The notes under the pieces are model-generated. The model was not told where the DNA came from and did no database searches. It worked only from the letters and a program-made list of their open reading frames with translations. Position numbers and translations under genes: made by a program. Of a stretch of 64,000 bases of DNA, positions 42,362 to 50,226 are shown piece after piece; position 1 is the first letter of the stretch, and each line of letters starts with the position of its first letter. Source of the stretch: Chitinophagales bacterium (GTDB lineage Bacteria > Bacteroidota > Bacteroidia > Chitinophagales > Saprospiraceae). Location: NCBI GenBank assembly GCA_022360175.1, contig JAKSDI010000021.1, positions 62,001-126,000 of the forward strand, written 5' to 3'.

Positions 42362-43354
42362 ATGCTCACCTCAATCTCTATCGTCATTGGGCTTGTATTT
42401 GTTTTGCTTTTGTTCAGTTTATTGGCATCCACTGTTATGGAAGTCATCGCATCCATTTTTTCCCTGCGGGCAAGAAATTTACGTGATACGCTGGATAATA
42501 TGCTAGGAGAAGAAGCCAGTAATTTTATGCGGCATCCACTATTTCGTCAGCTTGCTTATGCGACCAACAGGAAAAACCGGCTTTCTTCTCTTTCTCTTCC
42601 TTCATACGTAAGTAAAGATACTTTCCTCGCTATACTAATGGATATGATGGGAGAGGAAGATAAAGATCAGTTAGAAGAGAAAATTGCTAAGCTTGATGAA
42701 GGAGACCTGAAAAGATTAATGCAGTTTCTTTTTCGACAATCAGGAGGCAACCCTAATAAATTCAGGGAAAAAGCTGGAAAATGGTTTGATGAGGTAATGA
42801 ACCGTGCTTCTGAATGGTATACCAGAAGAGTGAAATATATTTTGTTTGCAGTAGGTTTGGTACTGGCCTTTATTTTTAATGTTGATACGATACAAGTTTA
42901 TCAAAGTATTGCTTCAAGTGCTACCATACAACAGCACTTACTGGAAGTAGCTTCACAATATGTAGAGCAACAGGACTCTGTTCAAACAGTTAAGCAGAAT
43001 TCTAACTTAGAAGAATCTATGGCACAGTTGGACAATGCATGGCAGCAGTTTGAATATAATACTTCTCCTCTTGGCATAGGTTGGGGGTCTATTGAAAGTG
43101 ATTTAGGTTTACCAGGATGGTTGATTAAGCTTGCCGGTTTTTTGATAAGTGCGATAGCGGTTACTTTGGGAGCTCCTTTTTGGTTTGATTTATTGAAGAA
43201 AATGCTCAATATCAGAGGAGGAACAAAGGTTGTTGCAAATGAAAAAACAGAATCAGGAGAAGGCACGGCCACTTCTGCCAGTAGTGTTAGCGGAACAAAT
43301 ACTTCTATAGCCAATAAAGAAGAAGAAAATAAACAGGGAGGGCCTGTAGGATGA
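42362..43354 (+). CDS. three-helix membrane protein in the CIS operon
   Basis: A 330-residue protein with hydrophobic segments at about residues 4-26, 157-177 and 250-277. Between the first and second is a soluble helical domain starting IASIFSLRARNLRDTLDNML, a motif I associate with bacterial inner-membrane proteins of unknown function. The last 50 residues are Ser/Thr/Glu-rich and disordered. It lies 40 bases after the AAA+ gene and in the same orientation. Such a protein could anchor assembly at the inner membrane or help release, but neither is shown. Confidence 0.7.
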   Translation: MLTSISIVIGLVFVLLLFSLLASTVMEVIASIFSLRARNLRDTLDNMLGEEASNFMRHPLFRQLAYATNRKNRLSSLSLPSYVSKDTFLAILMDMMGEEDKDQLEEKIAKLDEGDLKRLMQFLFRQSGGNPNKFREKAGKWFDEVMNRASEWYTRRVKYILFAVGLVLAFIFNVDTIQVYQSIASSATIQQHLLEVASQYVEQQDSVQTVKQNSNLEESMAQLDNAWQQFEYNTSPLGIGWGSIESDLGLPGWLIKLAGFLISAIAVTLGAPFWFDLLKKMLNIRGGTKVVANEKTESGEGTATSASSVSGTNTSIANKEEENKQGGPVG

Positions 43355-43452
43355 TAGTATTCCTTTATTGACACCCCCTCTTATGAACCTGTCTGTGGTT
43401 TAGGCCATGAAATTTATCAAAGATCAAATTTTTTGACCCTAAAAGTCATCTT

Positions 43453-44889
43453 ATGAAAATCAGGTTTTTACAGGATACACATATTAGACTAAGCCCTGAT
43501 ACGAATATGGAACCTATTGGCTATATCTTTGAAGGAACGGAGGTTGAAGTAGAGAGCCAGGAAGTAGTAGGGAAGAATGTCAGAGGCAATAACCGCTGGT
43601 ATCGCGATGCCTATAAGCAGTGGTATTACTGGTCGGGAGAAACAGAAGTAATTGCGAAACCTGAAGAGCCAGTTGTAGCACCTGTTCTTACTGGCCCGCC
43701 GGGAGGTTATCCTGTTTACCCTGTTTTTGACTCTATGACCTCTATGACTAATAGTGAAAATATACCCAAAGACGAAACCCGTATCGTACCTCCTTTTGAA
43801 ACATTGCAGATGATTGAAGAGGGTTTTCAAAATGCCTTGATAGAATTACAGAATGTGGTTGTTAGTAGTTCTAAAAAAGATAAAACGGGCCTGGATGAGG
43901 AACTGCCAACTGCTGCTCCCTCTGGTTCTTCTGACCTGGAAATAGAGGAAGTGAAAAGTGAGCAACACTTTGTAAGTGTAAGTAAACCATCTCCATGGGA
44001 ACTTCCTGTTGGTCGTCAAAAACTTAATTGGGGCATAAGAAAATATAGCCTGGATCAGGATTGGTGGGGGCTTAGTAAAATAACTGGGAAAGGAGTGAGA
44101 GTTGCTTTGTTAAGTACAGGCGCAACCAAAGAACATCCTGACTTGCCAAATATTTCGAATTCGTTTTTATATGAAGATGCCTCTCAATTAGATACTCATG
44201 GGTTAGGCAGTCAATCAGCGGTTATTTGTGCAGGTACAGGCCAAAATATATATGGCGTTGCACCGGAAGCAGAATTACTCATTGGAAAAATAGGAGAGCA
44301 AGACTATGCTATTCACCCAGCAGCTTTGATTGCAGGCATGGATTGGGCCATCGAAGAAAATGTAGATATCATTGCTATGCTGGTAGATTTTCCCAGCCTT
44401 AAAGCTGCAGAAATAAATATGCTGGAGGCTTTGATCAAGCGCGCAAAAGAAAAAGACATTTTCATGTTGGCTCCTGTAGGTAATTCAAATAACAAAAAAC
44501 CTGAATCCCGTTATCCTGCCCGCTTGGAAGGTGTCTTTTCAGTAGGAGGGCATAGTGAGTTGGGGGAACGCTGTAGTTTCTCTGCTAAAAGTTACGACCT
44601 TGATTTATTGTCTCCAGGTGAAGGCCTGTTAACTTCTGGTGCAGATAATAATGTAATCAAAAATACAAAATCAGTAGCCATAGCAACTGCTTTTACAGCA
44701 GGGTTTGCGGCTCTTGTCCATCAGAAATTACAACAATTAGGACATACAAAGAAGGCCGCTACAATTGAAAAGATATTAGTAGATACAGCTGCTAAACGCC
44801 AAAATATTAATGTCGCTAAGAATATAGAATACGGTTATGGCTTGTTAAATCCAATTGCCGTTTTACAAAAGTTAGAATCTTTAGCCTGA
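43453..44889 (+). CDS. SH3-like plus subtilase-fold protein, probably inactive
   Basis: A 478-residue protein without a signal peptide. Residues 1-68 look like a bacterial SH3 module (RFLQDTHIRLSPDTN, QWYYWSG). After a linker, residues about 190-478 align with S8 subtilases: VRVALLSTGATKEHPDL, THGLGSQSAVICAG, IYGVAPEAELLIGK, APVGNSNN and VAIATAFTAGFAAL. In this alignment the catalytic Asp is Ser221, the His is Leu251 and the Ser is Ala409, so all three triad residues appear lost while the oxyanion-hole Asn remains. His249 or Ser407 could be argued as shifted substitutes. A scaffold or peptide-binding role is more likely than proteolysis. Confidence 0.8.
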   Translation: MKIRFLQDTHIRLSPDTNMEPIGYIFEGTEVEVESQEVVGKNVRGNNRWYRDAYKQWYYWSGETEVIAKPEEPVVAPVLTGPPGGYPVYPVFDSMTSMTNSENIPKDETRIVPPFETLQMIEEGFQNALIELQNVVVSSSKKDKTGLDEELPTAAPSGSSDLEIEEVKSEQHFVSVSKPSPWELPVGRQKLNWGIRKYSLDQDWWGLSKITGKGVRVALLSTGATKEHPDLPNISNSFLYEDASQLDTHGLGSQSAVICAGTGQNIYGVAPEAELLIGKIGEQDYAIHPAALIAGMDWAIEENVDIIAMLVDFPSLKAAEINMLEALIKRAKEKDIFMLAPVGNSNNKKPESRYPARLEGVFSVGGHSELGERCSFSAKSYDLDLLSPGEGLLTSGADNNVIKNTKSVAIATAFTAGFAALVHQKLQQLGHTKKAATIEKILVDTAAKRQNINVAKNIEYGYGLLNPIAVLQKLESLA

Positions 44890-44913
44890 TTTATAAACCA
44901 GAATTTTTACTTC

Positions 44914-45912
44914 ATGAGTGGGCTTTTATACGAAGTATATAAACAAGGAAGTGCCATTGATCTCAATAGTTTGAGAAATCCTGCTAACCAGAACCTGGTA
45001 AGAGAGATTCAATCTAAACTATGCAAATTGGGCATATTAGATCCTATTATCAAAGGAGGGCGCAAAACACCGTTTAAACCTGTAAGGCCTGATGATGGGA
45101 TAATTGGCTCAGAGACAATGAATAGCCTACTTGCCTTTCAGCGGAGTCAAGGCATTCCGGAAAAGGAAGTGGAAAAACAGTTAATTCCCGATTTTTTTAG
45201 ATTGCTTGCAGATGTCGAAAATGACTCACTATATCCTATCCGATTTCATCCGGAGAAAGAGGATAGCCATCAGGCCATTTTTGCAAAGCGCATTCTAAGG
45301 TACATGGAAAAGAAGAAATATTTTATAGCAAGCAGCCCTGATATGTTCAATATTGTGTACGTAGAAGGAGTCAATGCAGATGGCCGCCCGAATCAAGATG
45401 TATTTGACCGATGGAATGATCGCAGGTGTGTAATTCGAATATTGCCAGGTGGCGCTCCTGAAATGTTGGTCAATGATTTGGCTACTACTGAACCTGGAAA
45501 GTATCATACTCAAAACCCTTCTGTATCTCAGGGGGTAGCACGAATAGCTTTTGGGCAGTACAAAGCCTGGCGGTATGGTTTCCATAAATCTATTTATCCT
45601 GCCCTGGTTCAACGAGGTAAGGTACGCTTGCATCGCGATATGAATAAGAATTTTATTCGCGATCCTTCAGACTTCATTGATGTCGGTAAAACCTTTGGTA
45701 TCAATCAGCACTCCACCCGTTTTAATTATTTTCCCAGTACAGTAGATGAATTTAGTGCGGGATGCCTGGTAGGCCATCGCTATAATTACCATCTGTCTTT
45801 TCTACATATTGTCAAACACGATTATCGCTATGTTAATAATCCGCAGTATATGTTCATTACAACTGTTATCAACGGAGATAAATTATTAGCTGAAGAACCT
45901 ATGCTTCCCTAA
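44914..45912 (+). CDS. peptidoglycan-binding protein with SxGC catalytic-like motif
   Basis: A 332-residue protein without a signal peptide. Residues about 20-80 match a PG_binding_1 helical fold (LVREIQSKLCKLGIL, DDGIIGSETMNSLLAFQRSQ). In the C-terminal half, GINQHSTRF (His266) and DEFSAGCLVG (Cys284) resemble the His and S-x-G-C pair of YkuD-like L,D-transpeptidase or related phage murein enzymes. Lack of a signal peptide suggests it reaches the wall on the particle or by lysis. It could release particles from the producing cell or breach the wall of a target. Confidence 0.72.
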   Translation: MSGLLYEVYKQGSAIDLNSLRNPANQNLVREIQSKLCKLGILDPIIKGGRKTPFKPVRPDDGIIGSETMNSLLAFQRSQGIPEKEVEKQLIPDFFRLLADVENDSLYPIRFHPEKEDSHQAIFAKRILRYMEKKKYFIASSPDMFNIVYVEGVNADGRPNQDVFDRWNDRRCVIRILPGGAPEMLVNDLATTEPGKYHTQNPSVSQGVARIAFGQYKAWRYGFHKSIYPALVQRGKVRLHRDMNKNFIRDPSDFIDVGKTFGINQHSTRFNYFPSTVDEFSAGCLVGHRYNYHLSFLHIVKHDYRYVNNPQYMFITTVINGDKLLAEEPMLP

Positions 45913-45924
45913 ATAAGATTAGCT

Positions 45925-48900
45925 ATGCCCGTTGCTCCTGGTGTATCTGCAGAAACGATCATTTTTGTTATTAATTCTGCTATAAAGCTGAGTCATAACT
46001 TTCGGCAACTATATGCAGAGAAGGTACGAGAAAAAGACATTGTTTTGCCTCTGCCGGATTTTGATCCTGACATTAACCTTCGCAGGATTGTTCGGTTTTT
46101 TAATTCTATGGAGCAGGAAGAGCTAAAGCAATGGAATGGCTTGCCTGCCTTACATCAAAAAGTTGTAGAGGGCCAGGTTTTAGCAAAAGAAGAGCAGGAA
46201 GAATATGAAAGACTATTTTGGCAAGCTAGGTCGCAGGGTGAAGAAAATGCTCCACTTGCAGATTTAAGCCAGGAAGAGTTACTTTCTTTATTCAGATTGC
46301 CAGGAACAGCTAATGGTACTGAACGTTCAGTATTGCAATTAGTGGCAGGGTCGATTGTTGATATCGGAGTAGATTATTTTGTACAAGTACCAGGTGCTCT
46401 GAATCGAGAGTCTACTCATGGACGTGTACTGTATAATTTCCTGTTAGCATTCGATGAAATTGATTTTTCAGAAAATGAAAACATAAAAAAGGAATTTAGT
46501 GATAAACTAGTACCTCGTCTTTTTGCTACTGCTGCCGAAACGGTGGCTGAGCTGAGCAGCTCTATTTCAAATGATGAGCGTTTTCAGATGCTAATTAAAG
46601 CAACAGCAAAAGGCATCGCAAATGATATTTATAAACGCGCCGAAGGACTGGATGCGGTACAACGGGAAGAGGCTATTAAGTGGGGGCAAATGGTGCTACG
46701 GAGCATGATCAAAAATGGTAGCGAATATGTGCTGACTGCACCAGAAGTATTTATGGACACAAATACTGGCGTTTCTGCTATCATTCAATCCAGCGGACTT
46801 ATACTGCTCGAAACTATCTTAAACGATAATTCCGAAAAGGTAGCCTTTAAAAAAGCAGTGAGCCCTGAAACACTGGAGCGCCTTACTCGGGCAAGCTTAC
46901 AAATATTGTCTGAGCATCCTCATATCATCAGTAGTGAATTGGGAGTAGAGGCAATCATCAAAGGAGTTGCGGAAGCAGTTCAAGAAGAAAGTGATCTGTT
47001 GGAAAAAGGCCTACTGCCTGAATTAGTACGGATTGTACTGGAACAGTCTGCAGGGCATTTAGATATGCTCTGGGGGAATAAAGATGGCCATGTTGAACAT
47101 TTATTGTTGACGGCCTTACGGCAAATACTATCTGTACTGTCGAAGCCTGCTGATGAAGGTAAGTGGAAGCCTGAATTCACAAAGTGGCAACTGTTGAAGC
47201 TGATAGAAGAACTGCTGGAAGAAATAGTACAGAACCCAGATTGGATAATAGATGAAATAAGGGATAAACCTATTTTGGCTGAAGTCATCGAACTGACTTT
47301 TGAAGAACTTCGCAAATTACCTAAAGAAGCGCGCCTGCAACTTGACGTGATTCGCACATTACTTCGCCTGAATCTGGAAATCACCTTGATGAATCCTCTT
47401 GTGTTGGAGGCAATTCCATATGGCACGGAAGGAGACAAAGAAATCGTACTTCAGAAGGCGTTGAATTTGCTGTTTAGCTTCATCTATTCTAATGAAAATC
47501 AACAGAAAGTAAACCGGATGTTACTTCTGGTCGATTTGTTGGAATATATTACGACTGTTATTCTCCGGGAACATCCTGATGAAAAAGGATTGTTGTTGAT
47601 ACAACTTATCTTATTTGATAGCGGTGTAGACTATAGTCGCGGATTTGATGCTCATTTGGCAGATCAATTGATTGATGCAGGCCTGGAGGTGATAGCAACT
47701 CATCCGTTTTTGTTAGAACGTCCCGATGGGATACACCAGATACTGGCAGGTGTATTAGCTTCTTTAGATAGTGTGCAATTACGCCGACCAGGGCTTCCAG
47801 CTCGTTTGGTGCAATTAATTCTTAAACACAGTGCCCAACATGCCCATCTGATTATTGAATCGGATGAAGGGACTCCCCGATATCTTTTGACCGTCTTGCT
47901 TAAGCAAATTCTGGAGAACCTTTCAGCTACTGATTCAGGAAGCCAATGGAAGCCCCATCTATCTTCCAGGCAATTTGAAAATCTATTGATTGTTTTGTTG
48001 GACGAAATAGTGAAACATCCTTTCTGGCTGCTCGAAAAAGTACAGGATGATGCTTTATTGACAGAAGTTTTGAGCGCTGTTTTCCAGGCACTAGAGGATG
48101 TTCCTCCTGCGGAAAGGCTTGACCCTGCTATATTAGAGTTGCTGTTGCAAATATGCTTGCGTGTAGTAGCTACTAGTCCCCAAGTCTTAAATGAAGAGTG
48201 GTTTGCTGGTAAAGAAGATAAAAAAGTACTCCTTCAGCATGCTTTAGAGCTAGTATTTGCTTTCGTTGCTGCTCCGGAAGATGGCAATCATAGCAGACAA
48301 TTGCTTTTAACGGATTTATTAGAGTTTGTGCTAGAGCATTTGTTGCAGCGGTATCCTGATAAGCGAGGACTTATTCTTATTGACCTCGTGTTATTTGAGT
48401 ACAACGGACTGGATTATTCACAGGGATTCCCAATTGAGATGGCTCAGGAGTTAGCAGGTACCGCTTTTTCTGTATTAGCTCAACATCCGGATTTGGCTAC
48501 CAATAATCAGTTGTTAAAACAGGTCATTGCTAACGTATCTGCTAATCTTAGTAGCTCAGGCTTAAACCAGGCTCACCTGCTACGAGAGCTAATACGCCTT
48601 ACTCTGGAAAGCACGGCTGAGCATGTAGAATTACTGTTAGATGATAGTAATGTTAATAATCGCCATCTTTTTGTAATGGCTTCCTGGCAGGTGCTGAATG
48701 CCCTGGCACAACCAGTAGAGCATGGAAAGTGGAAACCACATTTGTCTAATGCTCAAATTCTAGAACTAATTGAGTGCATATATCAGGCCATTCTGGAAAA
48801 CCCAAAGTGGATAGACACTCCTCTATTTTATTTGCTGCATGCTGTTTTTTCTGCATTACAGCAAATGCCAAATAATACTGTTATTACTTATTCACTCATT

Positions 48901-49245
48901 CACCATTTGGTTAATCGGTCTATTGAAATAATTAATCGTCAGCCTGTTCTACTGATGGAAATTGAAACTGAAGGTGACTCGACAAGACTTCGACTTCAAC
49001 TTGCTCTGGAACATCTCATTAAGGTGCTATACAATAGAGAGGAATTACAGACAACTGAATGGTATTTGGCTCAAAGCCATATTATTCAGTTGCTGGCAGA
49101 TTACTATCTTGATTATTTATCATCTACGCCTGCACTGGATTCAAATATAATTGATGCTGGGGAAGTCCTGCAGAATGCACTCTCTGAATGGGAAGGCAAC
49201 CCCACAAGGAAATTGGAAGAAGTACTGAAAGCATTTCAAGCATAA
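45925..49245 (+). CDS. large helical repeat protein with a 261-residue period
   Basis: A 1106-residue, all-helical, Leu-rich protein without signal peptide. Three equivalent tryptophan codons (47164, 47947 and 48730) in KWKPEFTKWQLLKLIEELLE, QWKPHLSSRQFENLLIVLLD and KWKPHLSNAQILELIECIYQ are exactly 783 bases apart, giving a 261-residue unit. A partial earlier unit accounts for the N-terminus. Other recurring blocks are EHPDEKGLLLIQLILFDSGV with YPDKRGLILIDLVLFEYNG, and GVDYSRGFDAHLAD with GLDYSQGFPIEMAQ. Not a family I recognise. Its place between CIS structural and cargo genes suggests a scaffold, cargo adaptor or sheath-associated protein. Confidence 0.75.
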   Translation: MPVAPGVSAETIIFVINSAIKLSHNFRQLYAEKVREKDIVLPLPDFDPDINLRRIVRFFNSMEQEELKQWNGLPALHQKVVEGQVLAKEEQEEYERLFWQARSQGEENAPLADLSQEELLSLFRLPGTANGTERSVLQLVAGSIVDIGVDYFVQVPGALNRESTHGRVLYNFLLAFDEIDFSENENIKKEFSDKLVPRLFATAAETVAELSSSISNDERFQMLIKATAKGIANDIYKRAEGLDAVQREEAIKWGQMVLRSMIKNGSEYVLTAPEVFMDTNTGVSAIIQSSGLILLETILNDNSEKVAFKKAVSPETLERLTRASLQILSEHPHIISSELGVEAIIKGVAEAVQEESDLLEKGLLPELVRIVLEQSAGHLDMLWGNKDGHVEHLLLTALRQILSVLSKPADEGKWKPEFTKWQLLKLIEELLEEIVQNPDWIIDEIRDKPILAEVIELTFEELRKLPKEARLQLDVIRTLLRLNLEITLMNPLVLEAIPYGTEGDKEIVLQKALNLLFSFIYSNENQQKVNRMLLLVDLLEYITTVILREHPDEKGLLLIQLILFDSGVDYSRGFDAHLADQLIDAGLEVIATHPFLLERPDGIHQILAGVLASLDSVQLRRPGLPARLVQLILKHSAQHAHLIIESDEGTPRYLLTVLLKQILENLSATDSGSQWKPHLSSRQFENLLIVLLDEIVKHPFWLLEKVQDDALLTEVLSAVFQALEDVPPAERLDPAILELLLQICLRVVATSPQVLNEEWFAGKEDKKVLLQHALELVFAFVAAPEDGNHSRQLLLTDLLEFVLEHLLQRYPDKRGLILIDLVLFEYNGLDYSQGFPIEMAQELAGTAFSVLAQHPDLATNNQLLKQVIANVSANLSSSGLNQAHLLRELIRLTLESTAEHVELLLDDSNVNNRHLFVMASWQVLNALAQPVEHGKWKPHLSNAQILELIECIYQAILENPKWIDTPLFYLLHAVFSALQQMPNNTVITYSLIHHLVNRSIEIINRQPVLLMEIETEGDSTRLRLQLALEHLIKVLYNREELQTTEWYLAQSHIIQLLADYYLDYLSSTPALDSNIIDAGEVLQNALSEWEGNPTRKLEEVLKAFQA

Positions 49246-49257
49246 AACCGAAGACAG

Positions 49258-50115
49258 ATGAACCAATCACACCTCAGCTTATTCCGTTTTGCAACACAAC
49301 TGATATGCTTATTCAGTTTGTTATGGTTGTCTTCCTGTTGTACTCAGCGCTTAAGCCGTGCTCAGGATGATTTCAACAATTTTGAGGAAAAATACAAGGA
49401 AATACAATTAGAGTTATCTGATAAGGAATCAATCCCTTATCAGGGTTTTTTTGAAGATGCTTATGAAGATGTACAGTCCGCTTTAGGCAAAAAAAGCTGT
49501 CTGGAACAAGATTATTTATTAGCAGATGCCTACTTGATAAAAGCTTTGTGTGAGTTTCGTTTAGATATATATGACAAATCACGGAATTCTGCCAATAAAG
49601 CGATTACTGAGTATTTTGATATGGAAAGTAAAGGCTTGTCATTTCAAATGGAAAGGAAAAAGCTGGCCCAGATACTACTTATCCAATTAGATATAGAGCA
49701 AGGCGGAAAAGAACTGAAAACTTTCTACTCTTCCGGAAACAAAAACTATGATCAGGCCAAGAGCTATCACCTATTATCTATCTATGATCAGAGTGCTACT
49801 GATCAGGCAAAGCTAGAAGAAGCTATTTCTGAAATGGAAGATTTTAAATCGTCTGTAGAGGGAAATAATCCATTAGCAATAGCGCTAATTTCTTCACAGT
49901 TGGCAGGACTAAAAATATGGAGTGATGGGATCAGTAAATTTTGGGAATCAAAAGCAGCTGGTGCTACTATGACGAGACAACAACTCAACGCCTATATAGA
50001 CGAAGAAGAAAAACACTTGCTTCCGCGAAAAAAGGAATTGCTAGAGGAACTAGAGAGCTTATTAACTCCCGATCAGGCAACGAGGTGGGTGAAATGGTGG
50101 GACGATAGGATATGA
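49258..50115 (+). CDS. helical lipoprotein at the end of the CIS structural block
   Basis: A 285-residue protein with a lipoprotein signal: hydrophobic N-terminus and LSSC lipobox with lipidated Cys27. The mature part is charged and helical, perhaps TPR-like (YLLADAYLIKALCEFRLDIY then KSRNSANKAI). The C-terminus ends TRWVKWWDDR. It starts 12 bases after the 261-residue-repeat gene. Function unknown; the envelope location may matter for particle anchoring or release. Confidence 0.7.
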   Translation: MNQSHLSLFRFATQLICLFSLLWLSSCCTQRLSRAQDDFNNFEEKYKEIQLELSDKESIPYQGFFEDAYEDVQSALGKKSCLEQDYLLADAYLIKALCEFRLDIYDKSRNSANKAITEYFDMESKGLSFQMERKKLAQILLIQLDIEQGGKELKTFYSSGNKNYDQAKSYHLLSIYDQSATDQAKLEEAISEMEDFKSSVEGNNPLAIALISSQLAGLKIWSDGISKFWESKAAGATMTRQQLNAYIDEEEKHLLPRKKELLEELESLLTPDQATRWVKWWDDRI

Positions 50116-50167
50116 TACTGTTTATGTAAATGATAAAGGTAAAGTAAGAAAATTGGCAGGGTTCTAA
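50108..50167 (+). pseudogene. possible C-terminal remnant of a lost gene
   Basis: A 19-codon open stretch that overlaps the end of the lipoprotein gene in another frame and ends in TAA, reading GYDTVYVNDKGKVRKLAGF. It has no start codon but looks like the tail of a protein, perhaps a former effector. It is short and may be chance. Confidence 0.2.
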
Positions 50168-50226
50168 TTTCAGTGAAAACCAGGGGAGAGTACTAGGCAT
50201 TCCTTCTATGATTAAAAAGAAAGTTA

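Noticed and set aside
43355..43452. Internal terminator or promoter in the 98-base gap before the subtilase-fold gene
   Set aside because: An AT-rich imperfect AAATTT pairing and a T-run are present, but there is no convincing stem and no TAnnTTTG element.
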